Assembly (NCBI RefSeq): GCF_018070045.1
Contig: NZ_JAGPYK010000025.1
Location: 1 to 64,000 of the forward strand
Origin: Micromonospora sp. U21
GTDB lineage: Bacteria; Actinomycetota; Actinomycetes; Mycobacteriales; Micromonosporaceae
DNA: 64,000 bases
Reading direction: 5' to 3'
Under the pieces are notes generated by a model. The model saw only the letters and a list, made by a program, of their open reading frames with translations. It did not search any database and was not told the DNA's origin. The translations under genes and the position numbers were made by a program. Shown here piece after piece: positions 41,724-50,614 of the stretch; position 1 is the stretch's first letter, and each line of letters begins with the position of its first letter.

Positions 41724-42815
41724 ATGATTGAGGGGTGGTCGGTTGTCCCGAGGCGGGCGGCGGTGGATGCTGCCGGCCCGAAAGTCGAGGTCGTGCATGG
41801 TGATGGGATCACCTTCGCGTACGGGACCGATGCTCTGGTCGTGATCGTCGACGCCGGAGACCGGCCCCACGGCAACGCTGTCGACAACGCGAACACACTG
41901 GTGCTGCGGGAGCCTTTGCCCAGCGAGGCGACTCAGTGGATACGCTCGAAGAACGAGTCCAATCAGCCGCTTCTGGGCTTTGTCAAGATGGCCGATGGCT
42001 GCCTGGCTCTCGGTGAGCTCTACCAAGCCCGCAGCATCTACGGCGGGATGAACCCGTACACCGGGGAACAGGGGTCACTTACATTCGCTGAACTGACCTG
42101 GGGCGAGCGGCTTCCCCCCGGCCTGCTGGACAAGGTGCGACCGACGCCGATACCGGAGCTGCCGGCACCCGGTATCGACTGGCTAGACGATGTGCCGCAG
42201 GACCTAACCCGGGCACTGCGTTCCTTTGTGACCGCTTGGTACGCCGATCTGCCGGTGCTACCGGCCACACCCCACGCGGCCATGAAACTTCCGGCCCCGT
42301 TGCTGGCCTTCCACGACATCGCCGCCGGCCGCGAGGAAATCCTCGGCCGGCAGGACTTCATCGAGCCGCTCGACAGGATCGAGTACCTGGAAGACGAGCC
42401 GCTGGTGGCCTTCGCGGCCGAGAATCAGGGCGTCTGGGTGGCGTTGATCGACCCCACCGACGACGATCCGGTCGTTTGGTACGACGGCGGCCCCGAGCGG
42501 CTGCGCGAGCGGGAACGCCTCAGCGGCTTCCTGCTCCAGTTCGCCCTCAACGAAGCGGTGAGCACCTCACCGTTCACTGGCTTCGCCACGGTCGCCACGG
42601 AGGCGCTGGACCGGTTCGTCGAGGATCTGGTTCCCGTTCCGCTGCAGCCGATGCGTGTACCTGGCGACCCGACGCGCCAATGGGTGGCTCCCGGACTGGT
42701 CGCCATGGCCGCCGACTACGGCGAGAGTGGTATCTGGCTGAGCGTCGGCAGCCGGCAACGCTCAGCCCTGCGACCCCTACGCTCTCGCCTCGACTGGGAA
42801 CAGTTCAGCGGCTAA
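41724..42815 (+). CDS. Unknown protein, C-terminal part SUKH/SMI1-like
   Basis: 363 residues from ATG 41724. The N-terminal ~130 residues are a beta-rich domain (VEVVHGDGITFAYGTDALVV, then NPYTGEQGSLTFAELTWGER). After a Pro-rich hinge, residues about 150-330 resemble SMI1/KNR4 (SUKH) proteins: KLPAPLLAFHDIAAGREEIL, PLVAFAAENQGVWVALIDPT with DDDPVVWYDGGPERL. SUKH domains serve as immunity proteins to nuclease toxins or as general protein binders. No toxin gene adjoins it. Assignment is tentative. Confidence 0.55.
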   Translation: MIEGWSVVPRRAAVDAAGPKVEVVHGDGITFAYGTDALVVIVDAGDRPHGNAVDNANTLVLREPLPSEATQWIRSKNESNQPLLGFVKMADGCLALGELYQARSIYGGMNPYTGEQGSLTFAELTWGERLPPGLLDKVRPTPIPELPAPGIDWLDDVPQDLTRALRSFVTAWYADLPVLPATPHAAMKLPAPLLAFHDIAAGREEILGRQDFIEPLDRIEYLEDEPLVAFAAENQGVWVALIDPTDDDPVVWYDGGPERLRERERLSGFLLQFALNEAVSTSPFTGFATVATEALDRFVEDLVPVPLQPMRVPGDPTRQWVAPGLVAMAADYGESGIWLSVGSRQRSALRPLRSRLDWEQFSG

Positions 42816-43240
42816 GCCAGCAAAATTTCCCGGTCCGAGCGCACCTCTCCTGCGGCGGGATGGGCATTTATCGCTGGTCGGCGGTCTACCCAAGACCAAG
42901 TGCACACATCTAGCCGCGATCCGCGTGCCACCAGCACACCATCCTGTAACTCTAGAGCCGAGTCGCCGACCGTGATCATTCGCGTATCCAGCGGGATGCC
43001 GCCTCGCCGGCGTAGGTCCTAACACCCGTACGCGGGTCACAGCACCATGCATCGCTGTCTAACTTCGGGCATGTTCGGTTGTACCAGGTTGGGCACGTTG
43101 ACCTGTACGCCGGCACCCCGACCGCCACGACCGGTTCCACCACTGTTCGAGGCCTCATTGAGGCCGGCGCCGGAGCTGTCGCCGCTTGCAACTCGTGCCC
43201 TCTCAACTCACGGCAGGCACCGGGTCAGCCGGGAACTCTC

Positions 43241-43273
43241 GGCGCTCACAGCGGCTCACAGCGGCTCACAGCG
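43241..43273 (+). promoter_or_regulatory. Three direct 10-bp iterons (GGCTCACAGC)
   Basis: GGCGCTCACA, GCGGCTCACA, GCGGCTCACA, then GCG: three units at exact 10-bp spacing. The core CTCACAGC is the complement of the GCTGTGAG core in the oppositely oriented set at 43391. Confidence 0.8.
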
Positions 43274-43390
43274 CAGCCCTTTCCTGTAAGCCAAAGCCAC
43301 CGCCCGCGAGCAATCATTTGCCCCGGAATGTCGATTCCACGTCACGGGTCGGGGAAACCCGCTGTGACCCGCGGTGGGAGACGCCTGGAT

Positions 43391-43457
43391 GGCGCTGTGA
43401 GCCGCTGTGAGCAGGGACCGCGTTCGTCAGAGCACACAAACGCGGGTTTGAGGGTGC
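43391..43457 (+). promoter_or_regulatory. Cis module copy R: iterons plus AAACGCGGGTTT box
   Basis: GGCGCTGTGA, GCCGCTGTGA, GCAGGGACCG lead into GTTCGTCAGAGCACACAAA and CGCGGGTTTGAGGGTG. This is the ungapped counterpart of the module at 36598-36670 in inverted orientation. The 12-bp box differs from a perfect palindrome at one base. The transfer operon starts about 290 bp downstream. Confidence 0.8.
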
Positions 43458-43472
43458 GGAACTCTTCCCGGG

Positions 43473-43486
43473 CCGGCACGTGCCGG
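43473..43486. promoter_or_regulatory. 14-bp perfect palindrome CCGGCACGTGCCGG
   Basis: Self-complementary without spacer, centred on CACGTG, 16 bp after the cis module. Possible operator. Confidence 0.45.
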
Positions 43487-43748
43487 GCACCCGGGAGGTT
43501 CCGCCCGCCGCCGGGCCCGGACATCGTCGGGCCGCCGCGAGCTGGACGCCTCGGGTGCCGCGCAGTGCTTGGTGCGCTGACACCTCATCGAACACCGCAA
43601 CCCGCGAGGGAGGACCAGCTCCTCCCGAGGCCAGCGCGGCTCGCGCGCGTCCCGTTCTCCGCGCCGGGCGGCGGTCCCCTTGACCGCCCGCTAGCGCCCC
43701 TGCCGCCCCATCCCTGGTGACGGCGACGGGGCCGGAGGTGACCCACTC

Positions 43749-44126
43749 ATGTCCCGCATCCCGGCACGCCTGCGTGCCCTCACCGACCATCGCACCATCC
43801 GCCTCGCCGGCCGGACTGTCGGCGTCGTGGCCCAGGTCGCCCTGTTCCTATCCGTTCCGGCGGCGGCGTTCGCCGACACGGGCGAGCCGGCGGTGAATTC
43901 GCTGCCGGTCGTGATCGCAAACCTGCAGACGTGGCTGGTGGGCATCCTCGCCGCCGTTGCCACCCTGTTCCTCGTCCTGGCCGGCGTCTACTGGGCTACC
44001 GCCGGGGGTGACCCGGCCCAGGTCGACAGGGCAAAGGGTGCGCTGAAGAACGCCCTGGTCGGTTACGGCCTGGCGGTTCTCGCGCCGGTGCTGCTGCAGG
44101 TCGTCCGGGGCATCGTCGGGGGCTGA
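43749..44126 (+). CDS. VirB2/TrbC-like pilin-type membrane protein
   Basis: 125 residues, starting at ATG 43749, ten bases after GGAGGTG. A signal peptide (RTVGVVAQVALFLSVPAAAF ending in ADT) is followed by two transmembrane helices (LQTWLVGILAAVATLFLVLA and ALVGYGLAVLAPVLLQVVRG) separated by a short basic loop (DPAQVDRAKGALKN). This is the layout of VirB2 pilins and their Gram-positive counterparts. It opens the conjugation operon, 7 bp before the VirB6-like gene. It probably forms the membrane channel rim rather than a long pilus. Confidence 0.75.
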   Translation: MSRIPARLRALTDHRTIRLAGRTVGVVAQVALFLSVPAAAFADTGEPAVNSLPVVIANLQTWLVGILAAVATLFLVLAGVYWATAGGDPAQVDRAKGALKNALVGYGLAVLAPVLLQVVRGIVGG

Positions 44127-44133
44127 TGCCGTT

Positions 44134-45048
44134 ATGGGTTGGCTGCTCGATCAGATCCTGGACTGGCTGGCGGCGGCGATCCTGGCCTGTCTGGACGCGC
44201 TAATCGGGGTGATCAGCAGCGCGCTGCTGGTCACCCCGGATGTCACCGCGCTGCCGCAGGTGCAGGCGTTGACCGGCCGTTCGGTCCTCGTCGTGGACAC
44301 CGTGTTCGTGCTGGCGTTCGTCGCCGCTGGCGTGCTCACCATGATCGCTGGCGGCAGCGAGGGCTCCCGCTACACCGTCAAAGACCTCATACCCCGGTTG
44401 ATCGTCGGGTTCGTTGCCGCTCACTTCTCGCAACTGTGGTGCGGCATGCTCATCAACCTCGCCAACGCGCTCACCGCCGCCCTGACCGCCGACGAGGGTG
44501 ACAGCGATGGAGCGCTGCGAGCGATCAAGGCTCACATCGCCGCCGGGCAGGACAAGACCGCGGTGCTGCTGTTCGTCGTCTGCGTGGCCATCATCGCGGT
44601 CCTGCTCGCCAGCACCGCGTTCAGTGTGATCGTCAGGTTCGCCGTCGTGCTGGTGCTGACTGCGTTTGCTCCCCTGGCCCTTGCTTGCCACGCGCTGCCG
44701 CAGACCGATCCGATCGCCCGGCTGTGGTGGAAGTCGTACGTTGGCATCCTCGCGGTGCCGGTGGTGCAGGGGTTCACCCTCTATGCCGGGCAGTGGATGC
44801 TCACCGACCCGGAGCACCTGCTGCCGGTGTTGGGGCTGCCGGTGGATCCGGGCGGGGTGATCAACCTGTTCGTGGTGATGGTCATGCTGTGGACCACGCT
44901 GCGGGTGCCGGCCCTGATGCGCCGCTTCGCTTTCACCAGCGGCGGGGGCGGGGGCGCGAACATGCTCGGCGCGGCGGTGCGGGTGATCGTGGTGCAGCAG
45001 GTCACCCGGTCGATACCCGGCCTGGGCCGGATCCGGGCGGTGACCTGA
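44134..45048 (+). CDS. VirB6/TrbL-like conjugal transfer membrane protein
   Basis: 304 residues with about six transmembrane helices, including SVLVVDTVFVLAFVAAGVLT, LIVGFVAAHFSQLWCGMLIN, AVLLFVVCVAIIAVLLASTA and VIVRFAVVLVLTAFAPLALA. The Trp in WWKSYVGILAVPVVQGFTLY corresponds to the conserved region of VirB6-type channel proteins. The C-terminus is a Gly-rich cytoplasmic tail. It forms the inner-membrane pore of the secretion apparatus. Its stop overlaps the next start (TGATG). Confidence 0.8.
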   Translation: MGWLLDQILDWLAAAILACLDALIGVISSALLVTPDVTALPQVQALTGRSVLVVDTVFVLAFVAAGVLTMIAGGSEGSRYTVKDLIPRLIVGFVAAHFSQLWCGMLINLANALTAALTADEGDSDGALRAIKAHIAAGQDKTAVLLFVVCVAIIAVLLASTAFSVIVRFAVVLVLTAFAPLALACHALPQTDPIARLWWKSYVGILAVPVVQGFTLYAGQWMLTDPEHLLPVLGLPVDPGGVINLFVVMVMLWTTLRVPALMRRFAFTSGGGGGANMLGAAVRVIVVQQVTRSIPGLGRIRAVT

Positions 45049-46019
45049 TGAGCGGGCGCGACCGGGACGCCGAGCCGGGGCGGGCGCGGATGCCCGCCGA
45101 CGTCGACGCCCCCGACAAGGTGCTCTACGGGCTGACGTTCCGTCAGCTGGCCATCCTCGCCATCGCCGCCCTCGCCTTCTCCGGTGCCTGGCGGGCCCTG
45201 CACGACCTGCTGCCTGCGCCGGCGCTGCTCGGCGCGGGTGTCGTCATGGGTGGGCTGGTGTTCGGCATCGCCGTGGGCCGCCGCGACGGGCTGTCCCTGG
45301 ACGTGTGGCTACTCGCCGCCGTGCGGCACTCGCGGGCGCCGCTGGCCCTGTCGACCACCGACACGACGTCGAAGACACCGGACTGGGTGCAAGCCCCGAA
45401 GAGAATGATGGTGCTGCCGGCGCCGTTGAAGCTGCCCGCCGACGCGATCGCCGACAGCGGGGAGATCCGCCTCGGCAGCGCCCGGGCGGCGATGGTCGCC
45501 GCCACCAACGTCAACCTCGCCCTGCGAACCCCGGACGAGCAGGCCGCGCTGGTCGACACGTTCGGCCGGTGGCTCAACTCGCTGTCCACGCCGACGCAGA
45601 TCGTCGTGTCCGCGCAGCCGGTCGACCTGCGCTCTCACGCGCGGAAGCTGGCGCAGGCGGCGGAGGACCTCCCGCACCCGGCCCTCGCGGACGCGGCGGC
45701 CGATCACGCCCGATTCCTCGACGAACTGGCGCGGCGGCGGGATCCGCTGCGGCGGCAGGTCCTCATCGTCACCCGCACCGGCGCCGGGGAGCGGGGTGAG
45801 CATGCCGCCCGCCGTCGCGCTGACGACACCGTCCGGGCCCTGTCCGGCCTCGGCGTCGCCACCCGCGCCCTCGACGGGGCCGCGGTGACCGCCGCGATCG
45901 CCGCGGCGACCGACCCGTACCGGCCGCCGCGTCCTGGTGGCTTGGCCGCACCCGACACCGTCATCAGCTCACCCCGCCTGGTTGAGCGGGGACCGCGCAG
46001 AAAGAAGCGACGGACATGA
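45048..46019 (+). CDS. PrgI family protein
   Basis: 323 residues from ATG 45048. The N-terminal PrgI domain reads ADVDAPDKVLYGLTFRQLAI and contains two transmembrane helices (QLAILAIAALAFSGAWRAL and LLGAGVVMGGLVFGIAVG). The long soluble C-terminal part, residues about 110-300 (RAAMVAATNVNLALRTPDEQ, then SLSTPTQIVVSAQPVDLRSH), resembles the SCO6880-type region that precedes the VirB4 ATPase domain in other elements. It is thought to anchor the ATPase to the membrane channel. Overlaps of 1 and 4 bases with its neighbours imply translational coupling. Confidence 0.8.
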   Translation: MSGRDRDAEPGRARMPADVDAPDKVLYGLTFRQLAILAIAALAFSGAWRALHDLLPAPALLGAGVVMGGLVFGIAVGRRDGLSLDVWLLAAVRHSRAPLALSTTDTTSKTPDWVQAPKRMMVLPAPLKLPADAIADSGEIRLGSARAAMVAATNVNLALRTPDEQAALVDTFGRWLNSLSTPTQIVVSAQPVDLRSHARKLAQAAEDLPHPALADAAADHARFLDELARRRDPLRRQVLIVTRTGAGERGEHAARRRADDTVRALSGLGVATRALDGAAVTAAIAAATDPYRPPRPGGLAAPDTVISSPRLVERGPRRKKRRT

Positions 46020-47815
46020 GGATTCCCAGACAGTCCACCACGACCGGCCCAGCCGCTTCATCCAGCGGGGTGGCGGCCGCGGTCGCACCCGCCTCGGTGG
46101 AGGTCACCCCGCGGATGCTGCGGGTCGGCGACGGCTACACCGCCACCCTCGTGGTCACCGGCTACCCGGCCGAGGTCGGCCCCGCCTGGCTGGAGCCGCT
46201 GCTGTCCTGGCCGGGCCGGCTCGACCTGGCCCTGCACATCGACCCACTACCGGCGCCGGTCGCGGCATCACGGTTGCGCACCCAGCGGGCCCGGTTCGAA
46301 TCATCCCGCCGGGCTGACAGCAGGCGGGGCAAGCTGCCCGACCCTGCCGTCGAAGCGGCAGCGGACGACGCGGCTGACCTCGCCGAGCGTCTCGCCCGCG
46401 GGGCGGCGAAGCTCTTCCGCGTCGGCCTGTACCTGACCGTGCACGCCCGCAGCGAGGACGAGCTCCTCGAGGCGTGCGCGCAAGTCAAGGCCGCCGCCGC
46501 GTCGACCCTGATCGAGGTGCAACCCGCCACGTGGCGGCACCTGGCCGGGTGGACCACCACCCTGCCCCTTGCCACGGACTCGCTGCAGATGCGGCGCACC
46601 ATGGACACCTCCGCGCTGGCCGCCGCGTTTCCCCTGGCCAGCGCCGACCTGCCCGCGCCGCTGCCCGGCGATCCGCCGACCGACGGCGGAGTTCTCTACG
46701 GGGTCAACCCGGACTCCGGGGGCATCGTGTGGTGGGACCGGTGGGCGCAGGAGAACCACAACTCGGTCGTCCTCGCTCGCTCCGGCGCCGGCAAGAGCTA
46801 CTTCGTCAAACTCGAGATCCTGCGGAACCTGTACCAACGGGTTCAGATCGCCGTCATCGACCCCGAGGACGAGTACCTGCGCCTCGCCGACGCCGTCGGC
46901 GGGACCATCGTGCGCCTCGGCCATGCGGGGGTGAAAGTCAACCCCCTCGACCTCCCGGCCGGTGATACCCGCCCGGACGTGCTCACCCGCCGCGGTCTGT
47001 TCCTGCACACCCTCACCGCGGTGCTGCTCGGGCAGCAGCCGCCGCCGGCCGAACGCGCCGCGCTGGACCGGGCGATCCTGGCCGTCTACCGGCAGGCCGG
47101 CATCACCGCCGACCCGGCCACCCACCACCGCCCGGCCCCGTTGCTGCGCGACCTCGCCGCCACCCTGCAAGCCGACGCGGATCCCGCGGCGCGGCAGCTC
47201 GCCTCCCGTCTCGCCCCCTGGGTTGAAGGGTCATTCTCCGACCTGTTCGACGGGCCGACCACCACCCACCCGCAGGGGCACCTCGTCGTGTGGTCGCTGC
47301 GGCAGCTGCCCGACGAGCTGCGCACCGTAGGCACGCTGCTCGCCCTCGGCTCCATCTGGCGCGACGTTGACGCCCCCGGCCGGGCCCGCCCGGCCACCCG
47401 CCGGCTCGTCGTGGTTGACGAGGCGTGGCTGCTCATGCGCGACGGCGAAGGGGCCCGGTTCCTGTTCCGCATGTCCAAGGCCGCCCGCAAGCGCCACGCC
47501 GGGCTGACCGTCATCACCCAGGACGTCGCCGACATCCTGGGCACCGACCTCGGCCAGGCCGTCGTCGCCAATGCCGCCACCCAGGTGCTGCTCAAGCAGG
47601 CCCCCCAAGCCATCGACGCCATCGGCGACGCGTTCGGCCTCACCGCCGGGGAACGGCGGCTGCTGCTCGCCGCCCGCACCGGGCAGGGGCTACTCATCTC
47701 TGGCACTAACCGCAGCAGCTTTGAGGCCATCTCCTCTGACGCTGAGCACCTGCTGTGCACGACGCGACCAGCGGAGCTGGCCGCCCTCGACGACGAGGAG
47801 GAAGACGACCTGTGA
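46016..47815 (+). CDS. VirB4-like conjugation ATPase
   Basis: 599 residues. The N-terminal 240 residues are the VirB4 regulatory part. Walker A is VLARSGAGKSYFVKLE (about residue 256-262), followed by AVIDPEDEYLRLADAVGGTI. Walker B is RRLVVVDEAWLLM (about 463-475), then FLFRMSKAARKRHAGLTVIT and the sensor-like ANAATQVLLKQAPQAID. It powers assembly and substrate transfer of the type IV secretion machine. ATGA overlap with prgI and GTGA overlap with the coupling protein place it in the core of the operon. Confidence 0.92.
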   Translation: MRIPRQSTTTGPAASSSGVAAAVAPASVEVTPRMLRVGDGYTATLVVTGYPAEVGPAWLEPLLSWPGRLDLALHIDPLPAPVAASRLRTQRARFESSRRADSRRGKLPDPAVEAAADDAADLAERLARGAAKLFRVGLYLTVHARSEDELLEACAQVKAAAASTLIEVQPATWRHLAGWTTTLPLATDSLQMRRTMDTSALAAAFPLASADLPAPLPGDPPTDGGVLYGVNPDSGGIVWWDRWAQENHNSVVLARSGAGKSYFVKLEILRNLYQRVQIAVIDPEDEYLRLADAVGGTIVRLGHAGVKVNPLDLPAGDTRPDVLTRRGLFLHTLTAVLLGQQPPPAERAALDRAILAVYRQAGITADPATHHRPAPLLRDLAATLQADADPAARQLASRLAPWVEGSFSDLFDGPTTTHPQGHLVVWSLRQLPDELRTVGTLLALGSIWRDVDAPGRARPATRRLVVVDEAWLLMRDGEGARFLFRMSKAARKRHAGLTVITQDVADILGTDLGQAVVANAATQVLLKQAPQAIDAIGDAFGLTAGERRLLLAARTGQGLLISGTNRSSFEAISSDAEHLLCTTRPAELAALDDEEEDDL

Positions 47816-50367
47816 GAGCACTAGAGATGACGAGGCTCGCCTCACCGGCACCGGCGCCCAGCCCTTCGGGGCCGGGCGCCGGGTTCGTGGCGCCCCCGGC
47901 GGGCCCGGGTCGATGGGTCGTCGACGGCGCGCATTGGGCCACACAGCGGCCGTGGCTGCTCGCCGTGGCGGCCGCCGCCCTGGTCGCCTACGTCGCGGCG
48001 CGCAACCTCCTGCAGGTGTGGCGGCACCATCGGCACGCCGACGGCGCGCGGCTGGTCACGATCGCCCCGCCACCTGAAGTCGACCCGCACGGCGCCGCCG
48101 CCCTGTGGGCGAACCTCGCCGGAACGCTGACCCCGTCACGGCGGCGAAGGCTGCTCTACGGCAGCCCGCACGTGGCGTGGCAGTACACCTGGACCGGCCG
48201 GCAACTGCTCATCTCGGTCTGGGTGCCCGGCACCGTGCCGCCCGGCGCCCTCGAGGCCGCGGTCCGCGCCGCGTGGCCCGGCGCCGCCACCACCACCGAC
48301 GACACCGCCACCCCGCCCATACCCCTCGACGTACCGGCGGCTGTCGGCGGGCACCTACTGCCCACCGCCGCCGAATGGCTCCCCCTGAACACCGACCACG
48401 ACAACGACCCGCTACGGGCGCTGATGTCCGCCGGGTCCGGGCTGCGGGCCGACGAGTACGCCTGCGTGCAGGTCCTCGCCCGCCCCGCCACACCCCGACG
48501 CGCCCTGCGCGCCCGACGCGCCGCCGCACGGCTGCGCGACGGCAAGACCGCCGTACCGGCGATCAACCCCGCCGCCCCGCTGCTGTGGCTCATCGAGCTG
48601 TTCCTGCCGGCGCGCACCGGCGGGGCGAGCCGTCCCGCCCAGCCAGCCGGCCGGCGGGACCCGGGCGTGGAGCGGGACGTGCGGGCGATCCTCGACAAGA
48701 CCTCGCACCCGCTGTGGCAGACCGCGATCCGCTACGCCATGGCCAAGGACAGCCAGCGCAGCGGCTCCAGCCCGCTGGAACGACTGCGCGGGGTGGCCGA
48801 CACGATCGCCTCGTCGTTCGCGGTCTACTCCGGTCGCAACCGCCTCACCCACCGCACCCGCATGTCCACGCCCCTGGACGTCCTCGCCGGCCGGCGCCTC
48901 GGCTTAGGGTTCCTGACGTCCACGCCCGAGCTGGCGGCGCTTGCGGCGCTCCCCCGCGACCTCGCCGTCCCCGGCCTCGACCGGGCTCGCGCGAAGTCCA
49001 TGCCCACCCCCGTTGCCGTCCCCAGCGGCGGACGCGGCACGAAGGTCCTCGGCACCGCCGAGATCGGCGGCCACGGCGTCGCCGTGTCCGTGCCGGATGC
49101 GCGCTATCACCTGCACGTGATCGGATCCACCGGCTCGGGGAAGACCACGCTACTGGTGAACATGGCCGTCGACGACATCAAAGCCGGCCGCGGCACCGTC
49201 GTCATCGACCCGCACGGCGACATGGTCCTGGACATCCTCGACCGGCTCCCCGCGAGCGTCGCGGAGCGGGTCGTGCTGTTCGACCCCGACCAGCCCAACC
49301 CACCCACGTTGAACCCGCTGTCCGGCGATGACCCAGACCTGGTCGTGGACAACCTCGTGTCAATCTTCGGGAACATTTTCGCCAAGGCCTGGGGGCCGCG
49401 GATGGACGACGTGATGCGGGTGGCCTGCCTGACCCTGCTGCGCCACGCCAACGTCACCCTCCAACACATCCCACCCCTGCTCAACAGCGCGCAGTTCCGG
49501 TCGGCGATGACGGTCAACCTCGACGACCCAGCCGGCCTGTCCGGGTTTTGGCAGTGGTACGACGAGCTCAACCCCGCCCTGCGCTCCCAGGTCATCGGCC
49601 CCGTCCTCGCCCGACTGCGCGCGTTCCTGCTCCGCGACTTCGTCAAGCGCACCATGCGCTACCCGCACTCCAGCTTCGACATGGGCAAGGTCCTCGACGG
49701 CGGCGCGCTGCTCGTGCGCATCCCGAAGGGGCAGCTGGGCGAGGACACCAGCAAGCTCCTCGGCTCCCTGGTCCTGGCGCAGGTGTGGCAGGCCGCCACC
49801 GCCCGCGCCCGCATCGACCCCGACAAGCGCCGCGACGCCACCCTGATCATCGACGAGGCCCAAAACTTCCTCACCCTCGCCAACTCACTCGACACGATGC
49901 TCGCCGAGGCCCGCAAGTACCGGCTGTCCCTGGTCCTGTCCCACCAGGACCTGGCCCAGTTCCCCAAGGACCTCCTCGCGGCGGCGTCGGCGAACGCCCG
50001 CAACAAGATCTACTTCTCCTGCGCGCCGGAAGACGCCCGGGTCCTCGCCCGGCACACGCTGCCGGAACTCGACGAGCACGACCTGACCCACCTCGACGCC
50101 TACACCGCCGCCGCCCGCCTCGTCGCCGCCGGACGGCAGACACCGGCGTTCACCATGAAGACGCGCCCGCCCAAGCCGATCGTCGGCGAGGCGGCCGTCA
50201 TCCGGCAGGTCGCCGCAGCAGCCATCACGCCGCAGGACGCCAGCGCCATCGACGCCCTCGTCGACCGTCTCTCCCGCGGCGAGCGGACCGGCACCCGCAC
50301 CGACGCGGGCAGCGCTGGCGACCACGCCACCACCAAACGCGGCAGCCGCAGGGCCCGTAAAGCCTGA
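47812..50367 (+). CDS. VirD4/TraG-like conjugative coupling protein
   Basis: 851 residues from GTG 47812, after GAGGAGGAAGACGACCT; the upstream open frame is not used. One N-terminal transmembrane helix (WLLAVAAAALVAYVAARNLL, about residue 44-63) is followed by a periplasm-side/central domain. The motor domain has Walker A VIGSTGSGKTTLLVNMAVDD (about 436-455), VIDPHGDMVLDIL, and Walker B ATLIIDEAQNFLTLANSLDT (about 676). LSLVLSHQDLAQFPKDLLAA is the TraG/TraD C-terminal helix. It recognises the DNA substrate and delivers it to the VirB4/PrgI/VirB6 channel. It is the last gene of the tightly coupled set. Confidence 0.92.
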   Translation: MRALEMTRLASPAPAPSPSGPGAGFVAPPAGPGRWVVDGAHWATQRPWLLAVAAAALVAYVAARNLLQVWRHHRHADGARLVTIAPPPEVDPHGAAALWANLAGTLTPSRRRRLLYGSPHVAWQYTWTGRQLLISVWVPGTVPPGALEAAVRAAWPGAATTTDDTATPPIPLDVPAAVGGHLLPTAAEWLPLNTDHDNDPLRALMSAGSGLRADEYACVQVLARPATPRRALRARRAAARLRDGKTAVPAINPAAPLLWLIELFLPARTGGASRPAQPAGRRDPGVERDVRAILDKTSHPLWQTAIRYAMAKDSQRSGSSPLERLRGVADTIASSFAVYSGRNRLTHRTRMSTPLDVLAGRRLGLGFLTSTPELAALAALPRDLAVPGLDRARAKSMPTPVAVPSGGRGTKVLGTAEIGGHGVAVSVPDARYHLHVIGSTGSGKTTLLVNMAVDDIKAGRGTVVIDPHGDMVLDILDRLPASVAERVVLFDPDQPNPPTLNPLSGDDPDLVVDNLVSIFGNIFAKAWGPRMDDVMRVACLTLLRHANVTLQHIPPLLNSAQFRSAMTVNLDDPAGLSGFWQWYDELNPALRSQVIGPVLARLRAFLLRDFVKRTMRYPHSSFDMGKVLDGGALLVRIPKGQLGEDTSKLLGSLVLAQVWQAATARARIDPDKRRDATLIIDEAQNFLTLANSLDTMLAEARKYRLSLVLSHQDLAQFPKDLLAAASANARNKIYFSCAPEDARVLARHTLPELDEHDLTHLDAYTAAARLVAAGRQTPAFTMKTRPPKPIVGEAAVIRQVAAAAITPQDASAIDALVDRLSRGERTGTRTDAGSAGDHATTKRGSRRARKA

Positions 50368-50614
50368 CCCCGCCCCGCCGGCCTACCAGGCGATGGCGGT
50401 GCCGGGGCGAATCTCGGCCTTCCGTGACGCCTTCCGCTGAGCCTTCACCGCTCCTTCACCACCTCCCACCAGCTCACGTCGCTGACAGGTGCCCGGCTGG
50501 GTCTGTCAGCGCAGCACACCGCCCGTGAGTGCCCAACGTCATCGGCGTCGACAGTTCCAGACTCCCTCCCCGTGGGAGGGATCCACTCCTTCTACTTCCT
50601 GAGGAGATCCCCTC

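Larger units (their letters stand above)
42816..43748. other. 930-bp non-coding control region upstream of the transfer operon
   Basis: It contains direct iterons at 43241, inverted iterons and the palindrome box at 43391-43457, a 14-bp palindrome at 43473 and a GGGAGGA/TCCTCCC hairpin at 43608-43626. No open frame with a ribosome site is convincing. As the only large gap before the conjugation genes it is the natural place for the operon promoter and possibly oriT or a replication origin. Confidence 0.6.

Noticed and set aside
42976..43206. 76-codon minus-strand frame with several cysteines
   Set aside because: It lacks a start signal and runs into the iteron region; too little evidence to call a gene.
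43241..43413. 10-bp iterons as a CRISPR array
   Set aside because: The repeats are far too short and lack spacers; opposed orientation fits protein-binding sites.
36588..43587. GTGCGCTGACACC present at 36588 and 43575 as a possible further shared site
   Set aside because: A 13-base match alone, in the same orientation while the modules are inverted, could be chance; noted but not claimed.
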